Shown: piece by piece, positions 16,703-25,064 of the stretch | Position numbering within the stretch: the first letter of the stretch is position 1 | Layout of the letters: every line of letters starts with the position of its first letter | Origin: Candidatus Kouleothrix ribensis | GTDB lineage: Bacteria; Chloroflexota; Chloroflexia; Chloroflexales; Roseiflexaceae | Length of the DNA stretch: 64,000 nucleotides | Assembly: GCA_016722075.1 (NCBI GenBank) | Contig: JADKGW010000002.1 | Location: forward strand, 310,001 to 374,000 | Direction: 5' to 3' | Notes under the pieces: model-generated | Database searches by the model: none | What the model was told of the DNA's origin: nothing | Seen by the model: only the letters and a program-made list of their open reading frames with translations | Program-made: the position numbers and the translations under genes

Positions 16703-18439
16703 ATGACACGAACTGCGCTAGTCGAAGCCGCCCGCGGCGACCGGCCGCTCGACCTGGTGATTCGCGGCGGCGACATGCTGAATGTCTACACTGGCGAGGT
16801 CTACCCGGCCGATATTGGCATATACGGCGACCGGATCGCGGTGATCGACCAGGATCGCCGCTTCGGCCTGGCCGGCGCGGCCGAGATCGACGCGCGCGGC
16901 CTGATCGCCATCCCCGGCATGATCGACACTCACGTGCATATCGAGTCGACCATGGTCACGCCGCCGAATTTCGCGCGCGCGGTGCTGCCCTTCGGCACCA
17001 CCACGGTCGTGATCGATCCACACGAGATCGCCAATGTCAGCGGGCGCGCCGGTGTCGAGTATATGCTGCGCGCCAGCGCCGGCCTGCCGCTCAGAGTGTA
17101 TGTGACGATACCGTCGAGCGTGCCGGCGGTGCCGGATCGCGAGACCGCCGGGGCCGCGTTCGACGCGCACGATGTGGCCGAGATGCTGGCGTGGCCGCGG
17201 GTGGTGGGCGTGGCCGAGCTGATGGACTACCCTGGCATTGTGCGCCAGACGCCGCGCACGGCCGCGATTGCCGAGGCCGGGCTGGCGCTGGGCAAGGTGC
17301 TCGAGGGCCACGCGCCGCTGCTGAGCGGGCGCGAGCTGGCGGCCTACCTGGCGGCCGGGGTCGATTCCGACCACGAGGCGCGCAGCTGGCCCGAGATGGT
17401 CGAGAAGCTGCGCGCGGGCATGTGGATCTACTGCCGCGAGAACACCTTCCGCACTATGGCCGCCGAGCTGGCCCGCGCGCTGCGCGAGGTGCCACAGGCC
17501 TGGAATGTGGCGGTATGCACCGACGACATCGACCCGGCCGACCTGCTCGACCATGGCCATATCGATCGCGGCGTGCGCGTAATGATCGAGCATGGCGTCG
17601 ACCCGGCCCTGGCGATCCGCTACGCGACGCTGCACGGCGCGGCGCGCTATGGCCTGAACGACCTGGGTGCGCTTGCGCCGGGCAAGCTGGCCGACATCGT
17701 GCTGGTCGATTCGTTGCACACGCTGCGTGCGCGTATGGTGCTGGCCGGCGGGCGGCTGGTGGCGCGCGATGGTGCGATCGTCGCGGCGTTCGCCGACCCG
17801 ATACCGCCGCCACTCGAGAACAGCGTCCACATCCAGCCGCTCACGGCCGAGCTGTTTCGCCTGCGCCGGCCAGGGGCCGACGGCGCGCAGCTGCTGACGA
17901 TCCTCGACATCGACGCCAACCGCACCACGCGCCTGGCCGAGCTGAGCCTGCGCTTCGCCGGTGGCGAGATCGAGCTGCCGCTGCCTGCCGGCCTGGCGCT
18001 GGTCAGCGTGGTGCCGCGGCATGGCCAGGCCCACGCGCCCTCGCTGGCGCTGCTGCGTGGCCTGGGGCTGCGCGAGGGCGCGCTGGCAACCACGGTGGCG
18101 CACGATAGCCACAACCTGATCGTGGCCGGCCGCACGCCCGACGACATGCGCGTGGCCGCGCAGGCCGTCGCCGACATGGGCGGCGGCGCGGCGCTGGTGG
18201 CCAGCGGGCGCGTGCTGGCGGCGGTGCGGCTGCCGGTGGCCGGCCTGATGTCGGCCGAGCCGGCCGAGCATGTCGCGGCCGAGGTGCGCGCGTTCAACCT
18301 GCGCGCGCGCGAGCTGGGCCTGGGCGGCACCTCGCCGGTGCTGGCGATCTCGAGCCTGGCGCTGCCGGTCGCGCCATTCTTCCGAATCACCGACCTGGGC
18401 CTGGTCGATACGCTGACGCAGGAGTTTGTTGAGATGTAG
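16703..18439 (+). CDS. ade: Adenine deaminase
   Basis: Metal-dependent amidohydrolase that deaminates adenine to hypoxanthine. The 578-residue length is usual for bacterial Ade. Visible signatures are GMIDTHVHIEST (metal ligands), DPHEIANVSG, EGHAP, SDHEA and CTDDIDPADL, followed by the C-terminal domain with the TVAHDSHNLIVAG and MGGGAALV segments. It follows the uridine phosphorylase-like gene, so bases freed by the many nucleoside-cleaving enzymes can be processed here. Confidence 0.93.
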   Translation: MTRTALVEAARGDRPLDLVIRGGDMLNVYTGEVYPADIGIYGDRIAVIDQDRRFGLAGAAEIDARGLIAIPGMIDTHVHIESTMVTPPNFARAVLPFGTTTVVIDPHEIANVSGRAGVEYMLRASAGLPLRVYVTIPSSVPAVPDRETAGAAFDAHDVAEMLAWPRVVGVAELMDYPGIVRQTPRTAAIAEAGLALGKVLEGHAPLLSGRELAAYLAAGVDSDHEARSWPEMVEKLRAGMWIYCRENTFRTMAAELARALREVPQAWNVAVCTDDIDPADLLDHGHIDRGVRVMIEHGVDPALAIRYATLHGAARYGLNDLGALAPGKLADIVLVDSLHTLRARMVLAGGRLVARDGAIVAAFADPIPPPLENSVHIQPLTAELFRLRRPGADGAQLLTILDIDANRTTRLAELSLRFAGGEIELPLPAGLALVSVVPRHGQAHAPSLALLRGLGLREGALATTVAHDSHNLIVAGRTPDDMRVAAQAVADMGGGAALVASGRVLAAVRLPVAGLMSAEPAEHVAAEVRAFNLRARELGLGGTSPVLAISSLALPVAPFFRITDLGLVDTLTQEFVEM

Positions 18440-18468
18440 CGGTTTTCGACCCCACATCCAAACCGTAA

Positions 18469-18540
18469 AGACGCGCAGCGGTGCGTCTCCGAAACAGACG
18501 CGCAGCGGTGCGTCTCCGAAACAGACGCGCAGCGGCGCGC
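18469..18540. repeat. 27-bp tandem hairpin repeat (2.7 copies)
   Basis: Unit starts at 18469, 18496 and 18523. Each unit contains AGACGC...GCGTCT, able to form a 6-bp hairpin. The repeat lies between ade and the isochorismatase gene, and its period keeps the reading frame of an upstream extension of that gene open (encoding TRSGASPKQ units). Confidence 0.85.
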
Positions 18541-18563
18541 CCGCGAAGGAAAAGGAGGACACA

Positions 18564-19199
18564 ATGAGCGAAAATCAACCCGCCGAGCGCCCATTCTCCG
18601 AGCATCGCCAGCAGGTTGATACCCAGCTGACGCCCGAGCGCACCGCCGTGGTGGTGGTCGACATGATTAACGAGTTTCTCGAGGATGGCGGCTTGATGGT
18701 GCTGGCCAGCGGGCGGGCGCTGTATACGCCGATCCAGCAGCTGGTCGACGCGGCGCATGCCGCCGGCGCGCTGGTGGTGTGGCTGCGCGACGAGCACCCC
18801 GGCGAGCACGACCCCGAATTTCGCAAGCGGATCGTCCACTGCCTGCAGGGCAGCTGGGGCACCCAGATCGTCGATGCGCTCAAGCCAGGGCCGGGCGACA
18901 TTATTCTACCCAAACACACCTACAACGGCTTCTTCCAGACGCCGCTGCACGCCACGTTGCAGCAGCATGGCATCACCAGCCTGGTGGTGACTGGCGTCGT
19001 GACGAATATCTGCGTGCGCTCGACCTGCCACGACGCGTTTTTCCTGGGCTACGACGTGCTAGTGCCCGAGCAGTGCGTCGCGGCCACCAGCGAGCGCGAG
19101 CAGGCCTCGAGCCTGTACGACATCGACACGCACTATGGCAGCGTCACCAGCCTCGCGCGCGTGCTCGAGCTGCTGGCGCAGCACGAGGTCGTACGATGA
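18564..19199 (+). CDS. Isochorismatase-fold cysteine hydrolase (amidase)
   Basis: A 211-residue cysteine hydrolase with the family triad: Asp in VVVVDMINEF, Lys in ILPKHTYNGF and Cys in VVTNICVRSTC. Relatives include maleamate, ureidoacrylate and nicotinamide amidases. ATG 18564 was chosen over the longer frame (from 18426) because AAAGGAGG precedes it and homology starts after it. It overlaps the next amidohydrolase (ATGA). The pairing with an enamidase-like enzyme suggests stepwise opening of an N-heterocycle. Confidence 0.87.
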   Translation: MSENQPAERPFSEHRQQVDTQLTPERTAVVVVDMINEFLEDGGLMVLASGRALYTPIQQLVDAAHAAGALVVWLRDEHPGEHDPEFRKRIVHCLQGSWGTQIVDALKPGPGDIILPKHTYNGFFQTPLHATLQQHGITSLVVTGVVTNICVRSTCHDAFFLGYDVLVPEQCVAATSEREQASSLYDIDTHYGSVTSLARVLELLAQHEVVR

Positions 19200-20377
19200 A
19201 CGACCTGGTGATCAGCAACATCGGCCAGATCGTCTCGGGCGACTTCGCGCGGCCGCTGCTGGAAGGCGACACGCTGGTGGTGCGCGGCGGCACGATCGCG
19301 GCGATCGGTGCGGCCGGCGTGATCGACACGAGCGGGATCGAGCATGTGATTGACGCGGGCGGCTGCCAGCTCTGGCCTGGCCTGATCGACTCGCACACGC
19401 ACCCGGTGGTCGGCGATTACACGCCGCGCCAGCAGACGATCGGCTTCATCGAGAGCGGGCTGCACGGCGGGGTGACGCGGATCATCTCGGCCGGCGAGGT
19501 ACACCTGCCCGGCCGGCCCAAAGATGCGGCCGGCACCAAGGCGCTGGCCATCCTGGGGGCGAAGGCCTCGGCGGCGTTCCGGCCCGGCGGCGTGAAGGTG
19601 CTGGCCGGCTCGCTGATCCTCGAGCACGGGCTGACTGCGGCCGACTTCGCCGAGCTGGCGCGCGAGGGCGTGCGCGTGGTCGGCGAGGTCGGGCTATCAA
19701 GCATCTACAAGCCCGAAGATGCCCGGCCAATGGTCGAGTGGGCGCACGCGCAGGGCATGATCGTGATGATGCACATCGGCGGCGCGTCGATCCCCGGCAG
19801 CAGCGTGCTGGGTGCGCGCGAGGCGCTGGCGATCGAGCCCGACATCGCCTCGCACACCAATGGCGGCCCGACCGCCGCGCCGCTGGCCGATATCGAGCGG
19901 CTGATCGTCGAGTCGCAGATGCTGATCGAAGTGGTGCAGGCCGGCAACACCAGGCGTGCCGGCGAGATCGCCCGGCTGGCTGCCCGCCACGGCGCGCTGC
20001 AGCGGATGATCATCGGCACCGACACGCCCTCGGGCACGGGTGTGATCCCGCTCGGCGTGCTACGCACCATGGCCTGGGTCGCATCGCTCGGCGATGTGGC
20101 GCCCGAGCTGGCGGTGGCGATGGCCAGCGGCAACACCGCGCGGATGTACAAACTGGCCGAAGGCACGGTCGCGCCTGGCAACGCCGCCGATCTGCTGCTG
20201 GTCGACGCGCCGATCGGCTCGGAGGCCGGCGACGCGCTGGCGACACTGGCGCTGGGCGACACGCCGGCCGTGGCGGCGGCGATCATCGACGGCGTGGTGC
20301 GGGTGTATGGCAGCCGCAACACGCCCGGCAGCACGCGCAAGGTGCGCATCCCCTGGATGGCGGCGGGCGGCCACTAG
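19196..20377 (+). CDS. Enamidase-like amidohydrolase
   Basis: A 393-residue metal-dependent amidohydrolase. It has GLIDSHTHPVVGDYTPRQ (metal ligands), the segment ISAGEVHLPGRPKD, MMHIGGASIPGSS and IIGTDTPSGTGV. These features, especially EVHLPGRPKD, resemble as I recall the 6-oxotetrahydronicotinate enamidase of Eubacterium barkeri. ATG 19196 overlaps the stop of the isochorismatase gene; the upstream in-frame extension is a shadow of that gene. Exact ring substrate is uncertain. Confidence 0.8.
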   Translation: MNDLVISNIGQIVSGDFARPLLEGDTLVVRGGTIAAIGAAGVIDTSGIEHVIDAGGCQLWPGLIDSHTHPVVGDYTPRQQTIGFIESGLHGGVTRIISAGEVHLPGRPKDAAGTKALAILGAKASAAFRPGGVKVLAGSLILEHGLTAADFAELAREGVRVVGEVGLSSIYKPEDARPMVEWAHAQGMIVMMHIGGASIPGSSVLGAREALAIEPDIASHTNGGPTAAPLADIERLIVESQMLIEVVQAGNTRRAGEIARLAARHGALQRMIIGTDTPSGTGVIPLGVLRTMAWVASLGDVAPELAVAMASGNTARMYKLAEGTVAPGNAADLLLVDAPIGSEAGDALATLALGDTPAVAAAIIDGVVRVYGSRNTPGSTRKVRIPWMAAGGH

Positions 20378-20715
20378 GGTTTTCGCCCAGTATGCCGGGC
20401 GACATGCATACCCCTCCCCCGTACCCCCTCCTCTGGCAGGGGAGGGGGCGAAAATGTGGCGTTCCCATGCGGTGGCTCGGCCGCCGCATGGGAACGCTCA
20501 TAGGATACCCCCGCTCCCAACATTGGGAGCGGGGTGCAGGGGGGTGCGAGCCGAACGCATGGGAACGTGATCAACGAAACACCCTCCACCTGAAAGGAGG
20601 GGCAGGGGGGTGCGGGCCGGCGGCGCCCTGATGCGGCAGCATACAATACCTACCCCTAAAAGGTAAGGGGAGGGGCAGCAATAAACCACTAGAAAATATA
20701 GAAGAGGAGCACCCC
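20378..20715. repeat. Non-coding spacer with pyrimidine-rich repeats and a 14-bp hairpin
   Basis: No gene is visible. The spacer has alternating CCCCTCC and GGGGAGG tracts and a perfect 14-bp stem, GCGTTCCCATGCGG at 20459-20472 pairing with 20484-20497. A partial third copy of the arm occurs near 20558. Further short inverted repeats (CCGCTCCC/GGGAGCGG near 20508-20534) could form a structured terminator region after the enamidase gene. Confidence 0.7.
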
Positions 20716-21657
20716 ATGCCACAGAAAGTCATCCTGGATGTCGACACCGGCACCGACGACGCAGTTGCGCTCATGGTCGCCGCGCTCTCACCCGAGCTCG
20801 AGCTGGTAGGCGCCACCACCGTGAACGGCAACACGCTGGTGCAGAACTGCACCGAGAACACGCTGCGGGTGTTCGACTACATCGGCAAGAGCCACATCCC
20901 AACGTTCCAGGGCATGAGTCTGCCGCTGGTGCGCGGCAATGTCCAGCAGGCCATCCCGGCCAGCGGCATCCACGGCGACTTCCTCGATCTGCCGCCCGCG
21001 CGCACACCAGTTCGGCCGCAGCACGCGGTCGACTGGCTGATCGAGACGTATATGCAGTCGGACGGCGACATCATCCTGGTACCGGTCGGCCCGCTCACCA
21101 ACATCGCCGCCGCCATCCGCAAGGAGCCGCGCATCCTCGCGAAGATCCCCGAGCTGGTGATCATGGGCGGCGCGCACGACCACGGCAACTCGACGCCCTC
21201 GGCCGAGTTTAACATCTGGCTCGATCCCGAGGCTGCGCGGATCGTGGTGAACTGCGGCCGGCCCATCCGCATGATCCCGCTGGACGCAACCCACCGGGCG
21301 CTGGTGTCGCGCGAGGACTGCGCCAAGCTGCGCGAGATTGGCACGCCAGCCGCGATCGCCACCGCGATCTGCACCGAGCGCCGCATCAGCGGCTACGACA
21401 AGAGCCAGCCCATGCACCGCCTCGGCGCCGCGCCCGTGCATGACGCGCTGGCGGTTTGCGCCATTATCGATCCCACCGTCGTGACCACCCAGTTTATTAA
21501 CGTCGATGTCGAGACCAGCGGCGAGCTGACCGATGGGCGCACGGTGTGCGACTTCCGCCACCGCAGCCTGGGCGCGCCGAACGTCCATTTCGCCACCGAC
21601 GCCGACGAGCCGAAGTTCGTGCGCATGCTGATGGAGATCCTTGGCCGCACGACGTAG
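20716..21657 (+). CDS. Nucleoside hydrolase, paralogue 5
   Basis: A 313-residue IUNH-family hydrolase with Ca-site motif DVDTGTDD and active-site VHDALA (His-Asp kept). It is almost identical, in DNA and protein, to the gene at 21908-22852, including about 60 bp of 3' flank. The main differences are around residues 74-95. AGAGGAGC precedes the ATG. Confidence 0.92.
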   Translation: MPQKVILDVDTGTDDAVALMVAALSPELELVGATTVNGNTLVQNCTENTLRVFDYIGKSHIPTFQGMSLPLVRGNVQQAIPASGIHGDFLDLPPARTPVRPQHAVDWLIETYMQSDGDIILVPVGPLTNIAAAIRKEPRILAKIPELVIMGGAHDHGNSTPSAEFNIWLDPEAARIVVNCGRPIRMIPLDATHRALVSREDCAKLREIGTPAAIATAICTERRISGYDKSQPMHRLGAAPVHDALAVCAIIDPTVVTTQFINVDVETSGELTDGRTVCDFRHRSLGAPNVHFATDADEPKFVRMLMEILGRTT

Positions 21658-21757
21658 CCCGCCGCGCGGCCGGCCCGTTTTGGAACCCTTCTCCTTAGCC
21701 CGCTCCCATGGCACAGGGAGATGGAATAGGTTTAGGACTTTCGCCCGCGCGTTTTTT

Positions 21758-21845
21758 TGCCTGCGGCAGCAAGGTTTTCTGTGGCAGTGCGCTCGCTGCC
21801 ACAGAAGACGAAACTCACTCTCCCGAATGGAGAAAGCTGGCAGGG
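21758..21845. repeat. Dispersed palindromic element, copy D (partial)
   Basis: Left outer arm TGCCTGCGGCAG at 21758-21769 and a central 10-bp stem (21778-21787 with 21796-21805) are present; the right outer arm is degenerate. It lies in the 250-bp spacer between two near-identical nucleoside hydrolases. Confidence 0.65.
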
Positions 21846-21907
21846 GAAGCGGAGAAGCGAGTGGCGATCGAGTCTTTCGTAAACGATCGAAGACAAGGGG
21901 AATCCCC

Positions 21908-22852
21908 ATGCCACAGAAAGTCATCCTGGATGTCGACACCGGCACCGACGACGCAGTTGCGCTCATGGTCGCCGCGCTCTCGCCCGAGCTCGAGCTGGTG
22001 GGCGCGACCACTGTGAACGGTAACACCAGGGTCGAGAACTGCACCGAGAACACGCTGCGGGTATTCGACTACATCGGCAAGAGCCACATCCCGACGTTCC
22101 AGGGCATGAGTCTGCCGCTGGTGCGCCCGCACCCCGAGCAGTTCCGCACCCAGCTGAGTGGCATCCACGGCGACTTTCTCGACCTGCCAGCGGCCGTCAC
22201 CAGGGTGCGGCCGCAGCACGCGGTCGACTGGCTGATCGAGACGTATATGCAGTCGGACGGCGACATCATCCTGGTGCCGGTCGGCCCGCTCACCAACATC
22301 GCCGCCGCCATCCGCAAGGAGCCGCGCATCCTCGCGAAGATCCCCGAGCTGGTGATCATGGGCGGCGCGCACGAGCTGGGCAACTCAACGCCCTCCGCCG
22401 AGTTCAACTTCTGGGTCGATCCCGATGCTGCGCGGATCGTGGTGAACTGCGGCCGGCCCATCCGCATGATCCCGCTCGATGCAACCCACCGGGCGCTGGT
22501 GTCGCTAGAAGATTGCGCCAGGCTGCGCGAGATCGGCACGCCGGCCGCAATTGCCACCGCGATCTGCACCGAGCGCCGCATCAGCGGCTACGAGGAGAAC
22601 CTGCCCATGCACCGGCTTGGTGCCGCGCCCGTGCATGACGCGCTGGCGGTTTGCGCCATTATCGATCCCACCGTCGTGACCACCCAGTTTATTAACGTCG
22701 ATGTCGAGACCAGCGGCCCGTTGACCGATGGCCGCACGGTGTGCGACTTCCGCCACCGCAGCCTGGGCGCACCGAACGTCCACTTCGCCACCGACGCCGA
22801 CGAGCCGAAGTTCGTGCGCATGCTGATGGAGATCCTTGGCCGCACGACGTAG
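21908..22852 (+). CDS. Nucleoside hydrolase, paralogue 6 (recent duplicate of 20716-21657)
   Basis: A 314-residue IUNH-family hydrolase with motif DVDTGTDD and VHDALA. ATG 21908 aligns exactly with the start of the upstream copy; the longer in-frame extension covers the palindromic element and is not coding. The coding sequence is near-identical to the upstream copy for long stretches, indicating a recent duplication or gene conversion. Confidence 0.92.
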   Translation: MPQKVILDVDTGTDDAVALMVAALSPELELVGATTVNGNTRVENCTENTLRVFDYIGKSHIPTFQGMSLPLVRPHPEQFRTQLSGIHGDFLDLPAAVTRVRPQHAVDWLIETYMQSDGDIILVPVGPLTNIAAAIRKEPRILAKIPELVIMGGAHELGNSTPSAEFNFWVDPDAARIVVNCGRPIRMIPLDATHRALVSLEDCARLREIGTPAAIATAICTERRISGYEENLPMHRLGAAPVHDALAVCAIIDPTVVTTQFINVDVETSGPLTDGRTVCDFRHRSLGAPNVHFATDADEPKFVRMLMEILGRTT

Positions 22853-22953
22853 CGACGCCGCGCGGCCGTGCGAGCACCCCTTCCCCTTAGCCCGCTCCCC
22901 GTTTGCGGGGGGTGGGGCATCATGAAGCAAGAACCTTCTAGCTGGAGCAACGT

Positions 22954-23889
22954 ATGACCAAAAAGATGATCATCGACACCGATGTGGGTATCGATGACGC
23001 CATCGCCATCCTGATGGGCCTGGCCAACCCCGAGTGGCAGATCGTCGGCGTGTGCGGGGTCAGCGGCAACGTCGGCCTTGAACATGTGATGCGCAACATC
23101 GGGGTTGTGCTCGACGCAGCCGGCGCCGGCGATGTGCCGATCTTCCGCGGCGCCGACCGGCCGCTGATCGCGCCGCTGCACCACGCCGCCAGCGTGCATG
23201 GCGACGACGGCCTGGGCGACGTGGGCTGGCCGGCCTCGGCGCGGCCGATCGCCGATGAGCCGGCCGCGCAGGCGATCGTGCGGCTGGCGCGCGAGCACCC
23301 CGGCGCAACGCTGCTGGCGCTCGGCCCGCTCACCAACCTGGCGCTGGCGGTGGCGCTCGAGCCGCGCCTGCCCGAGCTGCTGGGCCAGACGGTGCTGATG
23401 GGCGGGGCGGTGCGCGCGCTTGGCAACGCCTCGGCAGTGGCCGAGTTCAACATCTACGCCGAGGCCGAGGCTGCCGCCATGGTGTTTGCGCGCGGGCTCA
23501 ACCCGCTGGTGATCGGCTGGGAGCTGACGCTCGAGACGCCGGTGCTCTGGCCGCGCTGGGACGCGATCGTCGGCGCGGGCACGATCGGCAGCCGCTTTGT
23601 GGCGCGCACGATCGAAGAGCTGATGGAGCGCACCCGCGAGCGCGAGCGCCCCGGCATTCTGCTGCCCGACCCGCTGGCCATGGCCGCTGTACTCGACCCC
23701 GGCTGCGCCACGATCTACGACGCGACGATCGACATCGACACTGGCTGGAGCGTCGCGCGCGGCATGACTGCGGTGGATCTGCGGCCCTACTCCGGCCGCC
23801 CGCACAACGCGCGGGTCGTCGCGGCGATCGACTCGGGCCGCTTCGAGGCGCTGCTCGAGCGCGCCTTCGCCATGGAGTGCAGGATTTAG
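22954..23889 (+). CDS. Nucleoside hydrolase, paralogue 7 (Pro-Asp subgroup)
   Basis: A 311-residue IUNH-fold protein with DTDVGIDD at the Ca site, GPLTNLALAV and AEFNIYAEAEAA. The C-terminal site is LLPDPLA: Pro238-Asp239 instead of His-Asp, as in the protein at 3990. It is followed 52 bp later by an ADP-ribosylglycohydrolase gene, so it may act on a related N-ribosyl compound. Confidence 0.88.
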   Translation: MTKKMIIDTDVGIDDAIAILMGLANPEWQIVGVCGVSGNVGLEHVMRNIGVVLDAAGAGDVPIFRGADRPLIAPLHHAASVHGDDGLGDVGWPASARPIADEPAAQAIVRLAREHPGATLLALGPLTNLALAVALEPRLPELLGQTVLMGGAVRALGNASAVAEFNIYAEAEAAAMVFARGLNPLVIGWELTLETPVLWPRWDAIVGAGTIGSRFVARTIEELMERTRERERPGILLPDPLAMAAVLDPGCATIYDATIDIDTGWSVARGMTAVDLRPYSGRPHNARVVAAIDSGRFEALLERAFAMECRI

Positions 23890-23941
23890 AACTTGTGCGC
23901 AGTGCGTAGTTTTCGCACGATCGCCATAACAAGGACACCTC

Positions 23942-24961
23942 ATGACCCTTTACGACCAGATACTCGGCGGGCTCTACGGCCAGGCGCTCGGCGACGCGTG
24001 GTGCATGCCGGCGATGCTCACGCCCGATCAGACATGGCAGCGCTACGGCGGCTGGATCGACCGCTTCCTGCCCGGCGCCGACGACCACCCGGTGCATGGC
24101 GGGCTCATCCCTGGCCGCGTGACCGACGACACCGAGCAGGCGTTCGCGCTGGCTCTGTCGATCGTCGAGGATGGCGGCGTGACGCTCGACGGCGCGGTGC
24201 GCGCGGTGCTGCGCTGGTACGACTCGGTCGGCGGCGAGGCCTGCCCGTACATCGGCCCGAGCACGCGCCGGGCGGTGGGGCAGCTGCGCGGCGGCGCCGA
24301 CCCGCGTGTGAGCGGGCTGCGCGGCGACACCAATGGCGCAGCCATGCGCGTCAGCGTGGTCGGGCTGATCCACCCTGGCGACGTTGACGGCGCCGCGCGT
24401 GATGCCGCGACCCAGGCCATTCCAACCCACAATACCGACATCGCCATGGCCGGCGCGGCGGCAATTGCTGGTGCGGTGGCCATGGCGCTGCGGCCCAGCG
24501 CCACACTCGACGACATCCTGCGCGCGGGGGTCGCGGCAGCCGAACTCGGGCGCACGCTCGGCCCGGCGTATATGGGCGCCTCGGTCGCGCGCCGGATCAC
24601 CCTGGCAGTCGAGATCGCCCGCCGGCTCGACCAGCCGCGCGCCCGCATCCAGGAGCTGTACGACCTGGTCGGCAGCACACTGGCGATCAGCGAGTCGGTG
24701 CCGGCGGCCTTCGGCGTGCTGGCCATGGCCGGCGGAGACCCGCTGCAGACGGCGGTCTACGCGGCGGCGCTTGCCGGCGACGCCGACACAGTCGGGGCCA
24801 TGGCCTGCGCAATCGCCGGGGCCTGGCGCGGCCAGGCCGCGTTCCCGGCCGACGTGCTGGCGACGCTGCACTCGGCCAACCCCGAGCTCGACTTCGCAGG
24901 CACCGCGCGCGGGCTGGCCCAACTGGCAGAGCAAAGTTACCATAATTCAGTGGGGAAATAA
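23942..24961 (+). CDS. ADP-ribosylglycohydrolase family protein
   Basis: A 339-residue all-helical enzyme of the DraG/ARH family, which removes ADP-ribose or similar groups from N- or O-glycosides using two metal ions. Metal-site motifs are GRVTDDTEQAF (about residues 59-69) and the C-terminal GDADTVGAMACAIAGA. The central GDTNGAAMRV and HNTDIAMAGA segments are also typical. It lies before a PfkB kinase that could phosphorylate the released sugar. It is similar in type to the gene at 60471. Confidence 0.88.
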   Translation: MTLYDQILGGLYGQALGDAWCMPAMLTPDQTWQRYGGWIDRFLPGADDHPVHGGLIPGRVTDDTEQAFALALSIVEDGGVTLDGAVRAVLRWYDSVGGEACPYIGPSTRRAVGQLRGGADPRVSGLRGDTNGAAMRVSVVGLIHPGDVDGAARDAATQAIPTHNTDIAMAGAAAIAGAVAMALRPSATLDDILRAGVAAAELGRTLGPAYMGASVARRITLAVEIARRLDQPRARIQELYDLVGSTLAISESVPAAFGVLAMAGGDPLQTAVYAAALAGDADTVGAMACAIAGAWRGQAAFPADVLATLHSANPELDFAGTARGLAQLAEQSYHNSVGK

Positions 24962-25029
24962 CCACCAAGGCACCAAGACACCAAGGGTTACACCATACAC
25001 AGTACTTGGTGCCCTGCTGTCTTGGTGGT
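24961..25029. repeat. CACCAAG inverted/direct repeat
   Basis: ACCACCAAG at 24961-24969 is the complement of CTTGGTGGT at 25021-25029, with nested GGCACCAAG/CTTGGTGCC copies inside. It may form a structured spacer between the ADP-ribosylglycohydrolase stop and the PfkB gene. Confidence 0.7.
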
Positions 25030-25064
25030 AATCGAACGTGCGCACACCACACGCGAGACATGCT

